Assembly: GCF_002114285.1 (NCBI RefSeq) | Contig: NZ_NEDJ01000015.1 | Coordinates: 1-56,496, forward strand | Length of the DNA stretch: 56,496 bases | Direction of reading: 5' to 3' | From: Halorubrum ezzemoulense DSM 17463 | GTDB taxonomy: Archaea; Halobacteriota; Halobacteria; Halobacteriales; Haloferacaceae | In this document: positions 32,137-39,119 of the stretch, piece after piece | Layout: each line of letters begins with the position of its first letter | Position numbering within the stretch: position 1 is the first letter of the stretch | Position numbers and translations under genes: made by a program | The notes under the pieces: generated by a model | Database searches by the model: none | Seen by the model: only the letters and a program-made list of their open reading frames with translations | Told to the model about the DNA's origin: nothing

Positions 32137-32919
32137 TCACTGAAGCCGCTTCGTCGTCTCCACGAGAGGGTGGCGCGCGTAGTCGACGATCTCGATGTCG
32201 TCGACGACGCGGAGGCCCTCCTTCTCGGCGGTCTTCGCCATCCCCAGGTCGACCGGCGTTCGCGGCACGATCACGTACGCGTCCATCGACTCGATGCCCG
32301 CTTCACGGGCGGCCATGGCCCGGTGATGCCCGTCGGCGAGGTAGAGCGTCCCGTCGTTGTCGATGACGACGAGCGGCTCCGCGAGCCCGTGTTCGAGTTC
32401 GTACTGCCGGCCCTCCAGCTCGTCGGCGTACACGCGGGCCTGCGTCGGCGTCAGGTCCGCGATCGCCACCTCGCGGCGCTCCTCGTCGAGGTCGACGCCG
32501 TGGATCTGCGAGAGGGTGCGCATCAGCTTCCCGACCTTGCCGGGCGTCGCGCGCTCGATCTGCGAGCGGACCACGTCCGTGTTCGAGATGATCCCGACGA
32601 GGTTGTCCGCGTCGTCGACGACCGGGAGCCGCTGGATCCCTGAGCGCAAGATCACGCGGGCGGCGTCGGTCACCTTCATATCGGGGTGCGCGACGATCAG
32701 GTCCTCCGTCATCACCGTGAAAACGGGTGCGTCGTCCTCGGCGAGCAGCAGGTCCCCCGCCGCGACGAACCCCTCGACGGTGCGGCCCTGCGTGACGGGG
32801 AACCCGTTGTGCCCGTCGCTGTCGGCCATGCGGCGCGCGACGGTTGCCACCGTCTCGTCCGGGCTGACCGTCTCCACCTCCCGGGTCATGTACTCGCCGA
32901 CCGTCGGTTTCCCGCTCAT
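32137..32919 (-). CDS. CBS-domain pair fused to a ParB/sulfiredoxin-like domain
   Basis: This 260-residue protein has two CBS motifs at 1-120 (VGEYMTREVETVSPDETVAT and VFTVMTEDLIVAHPDMKVTD, with GIQRLPVVDDADNLVGIIS). A ParB-like domain follows (about 150-235) with the hallmark LYLADGHHRAMAAREAGIES. CBS pairs sense adenine nucleotides. The GHHR motif binds and hydrolyses CTP in ParB or ATP in sulfiredoxin-like proteins. The ATG at 32919 was chosen because upstream residues are a basic shadow. A nucleotide-gated switch is plausible; the target is unknown. Confidence 0.78.
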   Translation of the reverse strand: MSGKPTVGEYMTREVETVSPDETVATVARRMADSDGHNGFPVTQGRTVEGFVAAGDLLLAEDDAPVFTVMTEDLIVAHPDMKVTDAARVILRSGIQRLPVVDDADNLVGIISNTDVVRSQIERATPGKVGKLMRTLSQIHGVDLDEERREVAIADLTPTQARVYADELEGRQYELEHGLAEPLVVIDNDGTLYLADGHHRAMAAREAGIESMDAYVIVPRTPVDLGMAKTAEKEGLRVVDDIEIVDYARHPLVETTKRLQ

Positions 32920-33068
32920 CGTCCGCCGTACACGCTCGCGGAATAAAAGAGGGCGGGGGTGACGGCGTCCCGAGCGGCCATCACTCTTCGCCCGACCGGC
33001 ACTCGCCGTTCGGCCGTCCCTCCCCGCCCGATCGTCTCTCTGCCCGCCCGGCACTACCAGCCCGACCG

Positions 33069-33434
33069 TCACTCGCCGTCCGGCCGCCACGTCACCGTCT
33101 CGTCGGGGTTCCCGGCCGGGCGCTCGACTCGGGTCCCGAGCCGCCCGTCCTCGTTGACGGTGATCGTGACGCGGCGCACGTTGCGCTCGTACAGCCGATA
33201 CCGACCCCTCTCGGCGTCGACCGCGACGTGTTCCGTCACCAGGTCCATGTCCTCAAGCGTGTCCAAGCGCCGGTACACCGTCGACATCGGGATGTCGCAC
33301 TCCTCGACGAGCTCGGCGACCGAGGTTGGTTCGTCGAGCTCCGACAGGATCGTCCGGTTCGTTTCCTCGCTCAGCGCGTCGAGGAGCCGCCGGACGGAGC
33401 CGGACTCGCCCCGCTTCGACCCGGCGTCACTCAT
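33069..33434 (-). CDS. ArsR-type winged-HTH regulator
   Basis: This 121-residue regulator has the winged helix VRRLLDALSEETNRTILSEL, SVAELVEECDIPMSTVYRRL and TLEDMDLVTEHVAV (about 14-75), and a beta-rich C-terminal part (RVTITVNEDGRLGTRVERP). It has no cysteine pair for metal sensing. I used the ATG at 33434; another in-frame ATG lies two codons upstream. A TTGTC-N4-GCCAA palindrome lies 129 bases ahead of it, followed by a TATA-like GGTTACATTA, so it may belong to the cyd-linked regulon. Confidence 0.78.
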   Translation of the reverse strand: MSDAGSKRGESGSVRRLLDALSEETNRTILSELDEPTSVAELVEECDIPMSTVYRRLDTLEDMDLVTEHVAVDAERGRYRLYERNVRRVTITVNEDGRLGTRVERPAGNPDETVTWRPDGE

Positions 33435-33562
33435 CGCCACCGACCGGCGATGCGGGTTCGCTTCGCCGGTCTCCGCCCCGGCCTCCTGTGCGCTTCGCCC
33501 TCCGCTCGGCGTGAGAACCGCTCATTACCGACGTTTACGCGCACAGCGGCTAATGTAACCGT

Positions 33563-33577
33563 TTGGCGCAGGACAAC
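33563..33577. promoter_or_regulatory. Shared palindrome TTGTC-N4-GCCAA, site 1
   Basis: On the minus strand the sequence GTTGTCCTGCGCCAA is followed three bases later by the TATA-like GGTTACATTA, pointing toward the winged-HTH gene. The same 15 bases recur at 38565-38579 and, with one change, at 38483-38497. Confidence 0.6.
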
Positions 33578-33671
33578 GACCAGTCTCGACGGCCGAGAGC
33601 GGCGGCTAGCCCCGATTCGAAGGCAGTACCCAGCCGCCGAGACAACAGCGGGCCGTCGTCGTCGGGAGTAG

Positions 33672-34602
33672 CTAGCCGCCGTCGGGCTCGCCCACTTCGA
33701 GCGGGACGCCGATCATGTTCCCCCACTCGGTCCAGGAGCCGTCGTAGTGCCGCACGTGTTCGTAGCCGAGCAGCTCCTCAAGGACGAACCACGTCACCGA
33801 CGACCGCTCCCCGATCCGGCAGTAGACGATGATGTCGTCCTCGGGGGTGATCCCCCGAGACTCGTACACGGCCGCCAGCTCCTCGGGCGACTTGAACAGG
33901 CCGTTGGGCCGGACGTTCTCCGCCCAGAACACGTTCGTCGCCCCGGGGATGTGGCCGCCCCGCATCGCGCCCTCGTTGCTGCCGGGGGGCTTCGTGATCT
34001 CCCCCCGGAACTCCTCGGGCAGGCGCACGTCGACGAACTTCGTGTCCGTGTCGAGCGCCGCCCGCACGTCCGTGCGCGCGGCCCGCACCGCCGGTCTGGC
34101 CGGCGCGTCGGGCGCGTCGCCGTACGCTACGGCTGGCGGGTCGACCGGGTCCGTCGTGGTCGGGTAGTCGTGTTCCGTCCAGTACTCTCGGCCGCCGTCC
34201 ATGATCCGGACGTCCGGGTGGCCGTAGTAGGCGAGCTGCCAGTACAGGTGGGCCGCGAACCAGTTCCGGTTGTCGCCGTAGATGACGACGGTCGTCTCCT
34301 CGGTGATCCCGCTCGATTCGAGGAAGGCGGTCATCTCTTCCGGAGAGAGGATGTCGTGTACCTCCGTCGACCGGAGTTCGGTGCGCCAGTCGACGCCGAC
34401 GGCGCCGGGCGCGTGCCTCCTCGTAGAACGAGGCGTTGACGTCGACCTCGAGCAGGCGCAGGTTGGGGTCGGCGGCGTCGAACCGGTCGAGGCGGGCGTC
34501 GACCCAGTCGGGGCTGACGAGCACGTCCGTCGGGTACCGCCCCGCTAGCGACGCGCTTGTGGGCTTCCGCTGATCGTCGTCGGGTGGGGTTTCTGCGGTC
34601 AT
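33672..34602 (-). pseudogene. tssA: Thiosulfate sulfurtransferase (two-domain rhodanese), frameshifted
   Basis: Two frames together make a complete two-domain rhodanese of about 285 residues. Frame one runs from the ATG at 34602 (MTAETPPDDDQRKP) to the segment LLEVDVNASFYEEA. Near 34411-34418 the reading shifts: the expected HAPGAVGVDWRTEL follows only if two bases are restored after GAGGAGGC. The rest, including the active-site loop VYCRIGERSS (catalytic Cys) and the closing GSWTEWGNMIGVPLEVG, is intact in the second frame. The start overlaps the stop of the HTH-10 gene (ATGA). Either a recent pseudogene or a sequencing deletion in a GC-rich run. Confidence 0.85.
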
Positions 34603-35318
34603 GACTGTTGGTCGGCGAACCGTTTCGCCAGCTCCGCGGTCGCGCGTCGAAGCCGGTACGACACCGTCGAGCGCGGCTCGTCGAGCTCCGCCGCGAGCTC
34701 GTCGAGCGTCACGTCTCGCGGCGTCTCGAAGTACCCGCGTTCGACGGCGAGCAACAGGGTCTCGCGCTGTTCGGCCGGCACGTCGGGCCGGGAGAGCAGC
34801 TCGCTCTCCCAGTGGTCGACCTCGGTCAGGTGTTCGAAGGAGAACGACAGCCCGTCGCCGAGCTTCGCGGACAGCGTGTCGTACAACATTCCGATCTTCG
34901 AGTCGTCCTGGACCAGCACGCGCCAGCGGACCGTGTCGCCGGACAGCGTCTGCTCGAAGAGGACGCCCCCGTCGACGTACTTCGCCGTGATGAGCGGGAC
35001 GGACTCGCAGTAGTCCACGTCAGAGACGTACGTGTACGCCACCCGCCGCCGCTGCTCTTCGGTCAACAGGCTCGTCGCGCGGGCCGAGCGACACGCCCGG
35101 CCGCTGATCGACTCGCGGTCGACCGACCCGTCTAAGAGCAGCTCGTCCACGGCGTCGAGGTCGGCCGCGTCGCCGGTCACCGACTCGAGCTTCCACAGCT
35201 CCGTGGGGTCCAGACACGAGTAGGTCGCCTCCGACTGGAGGGAGCCGCGGTCGATGAACAGGTCGACGTACTCGTCGGCGCCGGGCTCGTACGTTATCTC
35301 GAAGCTGAAGTCGTACAT
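34599..35318 (-). CDS. HTH-10 (Bat-type) transcriptional regulator
   Basis: This 239-residue protein of the bacterio-opsin-activator family has an N-terminal sensor-like domain (about 1-160) with three cysteines (Cys35, Cys76, Cys104). The C-terminal HTH-10 domain is LLLAVERGYFETPRDVTLDE, LAAELDEPRSTVSYRLRRAT (about 180-232). It starts MYDFSFEITYEPGADEYV at the ATG at 35318. It is translationally coupled to the sulfurtransferase gene and is a good candidate to read the shared palindrome found at four places around it. The cysteines could sense redox or sulfur species, but they do not match a known cluster motif. Confidence 0.8.
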   Translation of the reverse strand: MYDFSFEITYEPGADEYVDLFIDRGSLQSEATYSCLDPTELWKLESVTGDAADLDAVDELLLDGSVDRESISGRACRSARATSLLTEEQRRRVAYTYVSDVDYCESVPLITAKYVDGGVLFEQTLSGDTVRWRVLVQDDSKIGMLYDTLSAKLGDGLSFSFEHLTEVDHWESELLSRPDVPAEQRETLLLAVERGYFETPRDVTLDELAAELDEPRSTVSYRLRRATAELAKRFADQQS

Positions 35319-35403
35319 CTGGCGGTGACTGGTCCGGTCGTGCGGTCTCGGTTCGCGGCGGTGACGGTGACCTCGCCGGCGTCGGGCCGCGTCCCGGCGG
35401 GAA

Positions 35404-35419
35404 GTTGTCCCTCGACAAC
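35404..35419. promoter_or_regulatory. Shared palindrome TTGTC-N4-GACAA, site 4
   Basis: GTTGTCCCTCGACAAC is a perfect 6+4+6 palindrome between the HTH-10 gene (minus) and the 79-residue membrane protein gene (plus). On the plus side a TATA-like GTGATATGG follows five bases later, about 25-30 bases before that gene's ATG. Confidence 0.65.
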
Positions 35420-35457
35420 GCGTGTGATATGGGCCCGACGCACTTACGTTGTCTCGT

Positions 35458-35697
35458 ATGGAGCTTTCACCCTCGGGTCGCGAGACGCCGACCGCGCTCC
35501 GGAGCCGTCTCCTCATCCCGGCCCTCCTCGCGCTCGCCGCCGGGATCGGGGGATTCGCCCTCGGACTGACCCACGACGACACCGTCACCGCGCTGGGCGC
35601 GCTGCTCTTCCTCCCCAGCGCCGCGCTGCTGTTCGGCATCGTCGCCAAGCGCCACGGCGTCGGTCCGTTCAGGCGGTCGAGCCGTCGGTCGGACTGA
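35458..35697 (+). CDS. Small two-TM membrane protein of unknown function
   Basis: This 79-residue protein has a polar N-terminal tail with several Arg, then two hydrophobic helices (about 22-41 and 46-65) joined by a short THDDTVTA loop, and a basic C-terminus, so both ends are probably cytoplasmic. The ATG at 35458 lies about 25 bases from a TATA-like element next to the perfect shared palindrome. It is convergent with the cyd operon. No family recognised. Confidence 0.6.
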   Translation: MELSPSGRETPTALRSRLLIPALLALAAGIGGFALGLTHDDTVTALGALLFLPSAALLFGIVAKRHGVGPFRRSSRRSD

Positions 35698-35719
35698 CGC
35701 TCGGCGCGGCGCACTCCGG

Positions 35720-35965
35720 TCACGTCGCCTCTCGCATGCGGGCGGCGACGAGCCGGTCGACGTTGAACATGAACACGGCGACCGCGGCGAGGACCGTCGC
35801 GAAGTAGACGACGAGCTGCGGCGGGCCGGACGCGGCGCCGCCCGCGACCGCCCCGCCGAACCCGACGACGAGGAGCTCTGCCCACGTGATGAGCACGCGC
35901 GAGAGCAGCAGCGTTCCGACCGACGACCGCCGGGTCGGCGCGTGCGCCTCCGAGCCGTCGCTCAT
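35720..35965 (-). CDS. Small two-TM protein, third gene of the cyd operon
   Basis: This 81-residue protein has two transmembrane helices (about 22-43 and 50-70), the second ending in FNVDRLVAARMREA. It starts one base after the cydB stop, so it is almost certainly co-translated with cydAB. Bacterial bd oxidases have a tiny subunit (CydX, about 37 residues, one helix) encoded at the same place. By position this could be an archaeal accessory subunit, though I see no sequence likeness to CydX. Confidence 0.68.
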   Translation of the reverse strand: MSDGSEAHAPTRRSSVGTLLLSRVLITWAELLVVGFGGAVAGGAASGPPQLVVYFATVLAAVAVFMFNVDRLVAARMREAT

Positions 35966-35966
35966 C

Positions 35967-36971
35967 TCAGTACGCCTCCTCGGCCGTGATCGGGCCGCTG
36001 AACGCCGAGTACAGGACGGCGAAGTACACGACGACCAGCGGCAACAGCAGGGCCGCGCCGATCGACATGAGGTTCAGCGGCAGCGTCGAGACGACGGCCT
36101 CCCCGACCGTCGCCCCGGTCGCCGGGTCGATGCGCGGGTACATGAGGACCGCGACGACCGCGGTCAGCCCGTACGTCAGTCCCGCGGCCGCCGCGAGCGC
36201 GGCGAGGTCCGCCCCGCGTCGAAGCGCGACGCCGTAGCCGACGCCGAGCCCGACGGAGGCGGCGACCAGCGCGAGCACCGGGGGCGATAGCAGCGCGTCG
36301 ACGCCGGCGGGGAGCCGAGTCGCCAGGGCGCCGAGGGTCGCGACGACCGCGAAGAGGTACGCCGCGACGGCCCCGACGCCGATCTCAGTCACCGTCTCGG
36401 GGAGCGCGTCTCGGGCCTTCAAGCGGAGGAACGCGGCGCCGGAAACGACGGTCAGCGCCGTGACGGCGATCCCGGTGACGACGCCGACGAGCGTGAGCGA
36501 CCGGGGGCTCCCGGCGAGCCAGTTCCCCGCGAACGCGCCGAGGAGGAACGGCGCGAGGACGCTGCCGGCGACGAACGACCGCCCCCACCACCGCTGCCAC
36601 CGCGCGTCGTGGCGCTGTTCGTACATCTCCGGCGCCAGTCCCCGGAGAATGAGGGCGCCGAGGATGCCGAACATCAGCAGGTAGTGTCTGCTGAACAGCC
36701 CCGCGTACACCGACGGGAAGGCGGCGAACAGCGCGCCGCCGAAGACGACGAGCCACACCTCGTTCCCGTCCCAGAACGGCCCGATCGCCGACAGCACCGC
36801 CTCGCGCGCCTCGTCTTCGCGAAGCGTCGCGAAGATCGCGCCGGCGCCGAAGTCGAAGCCGTCGAGGAACAGGAACGTTCCGAGGATCGCGAACACGAGC
36901 GCGAACCACAGCTCCGGGAGCGGCAGGCCGAGCACCGGGCCCGCCGCGAGCGCGTCGACGGCGCTAGTCAT
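35967..36971 (-). CDS. cydB: Cytochrome bd ubiquinol/menaquinol oxidase subunit II
   Basis: This 334-residue membrane protein of the CydB family has WFALVFAILGTFLFLDGFDF near the N-terminus, then AIGPFWDGNEVWLVVFGGAL, the best-conserved CydB motif, and FPSVYAGLFSRHYLLMF. It forms the heterodimer with CydA that reduces O2 to water with quinol electrons at low oxygen. The ATG at 36971 overlaps the cydA stop by 8 bases. Confidence 0.92.
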   Translation of the reverse strand: MTSAVDALAAGPVLGLPLPELWFALVFAILGTFLFLDGFDFGAGAIFATLREDEAREAVLSAIGPFWDGNEVWLVVFGGALFAAFPSVYAGLFSRHYLLMFGILGALILRGLAPEMYEQRHDARWQRWWGRSFVAGSVLAPFLLGAFAGNWLAGSPRSLTLVGVVTGIAVTALTVVSGAAFLRLKARDALPETVTEIGVGAVAAYLFAVVATLGALATRLPAGVDALLSPPVLALVAASVGLGVGYGVALRRGADLAALAAAAGLTYGLTAVVAVLMYPRIDPATGATVGEAVVSTLPLNLMSIGAALLLPLVVVYFAVLYSAFSGPITAEEAY

Positions 36972-38388
36972 CGCCGGGCACCTCCCCCGGCGCGGCGTCG
37001 CGCTCGGCCGCGGACCGCAGCTCGCGCACGCTCGGGGGCCCCCCACGGATCACCCGCGCGACGACGTACGTGTACAGCGCGAGGATGCCGGCGTAGACGC
37101 CGACGAACCCGGCGAGCGTGACCATCGCTTCCGTCCCGGTGAGACCGGGAGAGACCCCCTCGCTCGTCTTCAACACGCCCTGGATCACCCAGGGCTGACG
37201 CCCGACCTCGGTGACGACCCACCCGAGCTCGACCGCGACGATGCCGAGCAGGCTGGACGCCATCAGCGCCTTGTGGAGCAGCCCGTCCTCGAACAGCTCG
37301 CCCGTGTACCACCGGTAGCCGCCCCAGAACGCGAGCAGGATGAACCAGAAGCCCATCCCGACCATCGCGCGGAACGACCAGAACACGACGGCGACCGGCG
37401 GCGCCTCCGTCTCGAACGTGTTCAGTCCGCGGATCTCCGCGGTCGCGTCGCCCCCGCTGGCGAGCCACGACGCCCCGCCCGGGATGCCGAGACCGAACAG
37501 CTCCTTCGCGCGGGGGTCCGTGAACTGGCTCAGGTCCGTCGGGATCGCGAAGATGTACTCCGGGACGTACGCCTCGGTGTCCCAGACCGCCTCCATGGCG
37601 GCGAACTTCTGCGGCTGCGTCTCGTAGACGTGCCGCGCGTACAGGTCGCCCTGAAGCACCTGTAGCGGGGCCGTGATCAGCAGCGCGACCAGCGCGATCT
37701 TGAGCGTCTTCTGCCAGAAGGCGATGTTCTCCGTCTGGTGTCCCCAGACGTGGTGTCGGTAGACGAAGTACGCGGAGACGCCCGCCATGAACAGCGCCAC
37801 CGACTCGACGGCGGCGTTTTGCATGTGGACGTACATGTAGCCGAACCGGGGGGTCAGGTACGCCGCGAGCGGGTCGACGAGGTGGACCACCTCCTGCCCG
37901 TTCTCGGTCACGAGCTCGTAGCCGCGCGGCATCTGCATCCACGAGTTCGCGATGAGGATCCAGACGGCGGACAGCCACGTGCCGACCCCGACGGCGAGGC
38001 TGGACACCAGGTACAACCGGTCGGAGACGCGCTCGCGACCGAACACGAAGACGCCGAGGAACGTCGCCTCCAGCATGAACGCCATCATCCCCTCGACGGC
38101 GAGCGGGCCGCCGAACAGCTCGCCGGCGGTCGTCGAGAACGCCGCGAAGTTGGTCCCGAACTCGAACTCTAAGACGATCCCGGTGACCGTCCCGACGACG
38201 AACGAGACGGCGAATATCTTCGTCCAGAAGCGACGCAGCTGTTCGTACACCGGGTCGCCGCCCCGCACGTCCTTCCAGGTGAAGTATATCAGGAACGGGG
38301 CCAGTCCCATGCTCATCACCGGGAAGATGATGTGGACGATCGTCGTCAGGGCGAACTGGAATCGGCTTGCGAGTACTGGATCGATCAT
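36964..38388 (-). CDS. cydA: Cytochrome bd oxidase subunit I
   Basis: This 474-residue haem-bearing subunit starts MIDPVLASRFQFALTTIVH. His19 falls at the position of the haem ligand His19 of E. coli CydA, which fixes the ATG at 38388. Other conserved parts are the GTVTGIVLEFEFGTNF and EGMMAFMLEATFLGVFVFG helices, YMYVHMQNAAVESVALFMAG, and the GRQPWVIQGVLKTSEGVSP motif near the end. The Q-loop is of the short type. The promoter lies about 70 bases upstream (TATA-like GGTTATGG) directly after a shared palindrome at 38483-38497, which suggests activation of the operon from that site. Confidence 0.93.
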   Translation of the reverse strand: MIDPVLASRFQFALTTIVHIIFPVMSMGLAPFLIYFTWKDVRGGDPVYEQLRRFWTKIFAVSFVVGTVTGIVLEFEFGTNFAAFSTTAGELFGGPLAVEGMMAFMLEATFLGVFVFGRERVSDRLYLVSSLAVGVGTWLSAVWILIANSWMQMPRGYELVTENGQEVVHLVDPLAAYLTPRFGYMYVHMQNAAVESVALFMAGVSAYFVYRHHVWGHQTENIAFWQKTLKIALVALLITAPLQVLQGDLYARHVYETQPQKFAAMEAVWDTEAYVPEYIFAIPTDLSQFTDPRAKELFGLGIPGGASWLASGGDATAEIRGLNTFETEAPPVAVVFWSFRAMVGMGFWFILLAFWGGYRWYTGELFEDGLLHKALMASSLLGIVAVELGWVVTEVGRQPWVIQGVLKTSEGVSPGLTGTEAMVTLAGFVGVYAGILALYTYVVARVIRGGPPSVRELRSAAERDAAPGEVPGDD

Positions 38389-38482
38389 GTCGTGGTGGGT
38401 CCGGGTTGGAAAGTTCACTCCGGCGCGCGACGCGGCGGTCTCCTCGCGTAACACTGCGCATTCCTCGTCCATAACCCCGGAG

Positions 38483-38497
38483 TTGGCACAGGACAAC
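38483..38497. promoter_or_regulatory. Shared palindrome TTGTC-N4-GCCAA, site 2 (cydA side)
   Basis: On the minus strand GTTGTCCTGTGCCAA is followed seven bases later by GGTTATGG, a likely TATA element for cydA. It differs from sites 1 and 3 by one base in the spacer. It faces away from site 3, 67 bases off. Confidence 0.65.
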
Positions 38498-38564
38498 CGG
38501 CCGCGGAGCGCCCGCCGCCGCCCTCTCGGCGGCGACGACGCGGCGGCTCGCCCGCTGGTCCGAC

Positions 38565-38579
38565 GTTGTCCTGCGCCAA
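38565..38579. promoter_or_regulatory. Shared palindrome TTGTC-N4-GCCAA, site 3
   Basis: On the plus strand GTTGTCCTGCGCCAA lies 37 bases ahead of the ATG of the 59-residue membrane protein. With site 2 it forms an inverted pair in the divergent cydA promoter region. Confidence 0.65.
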
Positions 38580-38616
38580 GCCATCGTCTTGGGTGGCGAG
38601 GCGACTGCGTTCACGC

Positions 38617-38796
38617 ATGGAAACACGGCACGCCGTGCTGGCGCTCGTCGCGCTCGTCACGGTGGTGATGACCGTCAGAGCGGTCGTCGCCGGCCTCGAC
38701 GGCGACTTCGGGACGGTCGGCCGGCAGGTCGGGGTCGGCGGGATCGTCCTCGCGTTCGGCGTGGCGCTGTACCGGAACTGGGAGTCGGTCGGCTGA
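38617..38796 (+). CDS. Very small two-TM membrane protein divergent from cydA
   Basis: This 59-residue protein has two hydrophobic helices (about 6-25 and 38-52) joined by a polar loop with AGLDGDFGTVGRQ. It has its own copy of the shared palindrome upstream and no obvious strong TATA box. Position and shared site tie it to the cytochrome bd genes. Family not recognised. Confidence 0.6.
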   Translation: METRHAVLALVALVTVVMTVRAVVAGLDGDFGTVGRQVGVGGIVLAFGVALYRNWESVG

Positions 38797-38900
38797 CCCG
38801 GACGCCCGCTCCGCGACGGCCCGGCCGAGCGTCCGGCGCGAGCGACGGGGGCTTCTCAGAGCGCCTGACCGCGACCCGCGCCGTCTCGCACCGGCGTTCG

Positions 38901-39119
38901 TCAGGACTCGCTCGCGGGGTCGTCCCCGGAGGAGTCCTGGTCGCGACGGGGCTCGCCTGCGAGTCGCTCCGCGAGCCGTCGGCGGAGTCGCTCGAAGGGC
39001 GACGAACACGCGCCGCACTCGGCGCAGGAGACGCCCGAACATGACGCGGGCGCGCCGCAGCGCGGACACGAGAGCCCGTTCGCCGGATCGAACTCGTACT
39101 CGCAGCGGGGACAGATCAC
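38901..39119 (-). CDS. Zinc-ribbon protein coupled to feoB
   Basis: This 72-residue protein starts at a GTG that overlaps the feoB stop (GTGA). It carries CPRC at residues 3-6, CPRC at about 18-21, then CSGVSCAECGAC, giving eight or nine cysteines for one or two zinc or iron knuckles. A basic helix FERLRRRLAERLAGEP and an acidic tail follow. In bacteria the third Feo gene is often feoC, a small Fe-S winged helix. This protein has that genomic position but another fold, so it may be an iron-sensing partner of FeoB. Confidence 0.7.
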   Translation of the reverse strand: MICPRCEYEFDPANGLSCPRCGAPASCSGVSCAECGACSSPFERLRRRLAERLAGEPRRDQDSSGDDPASES

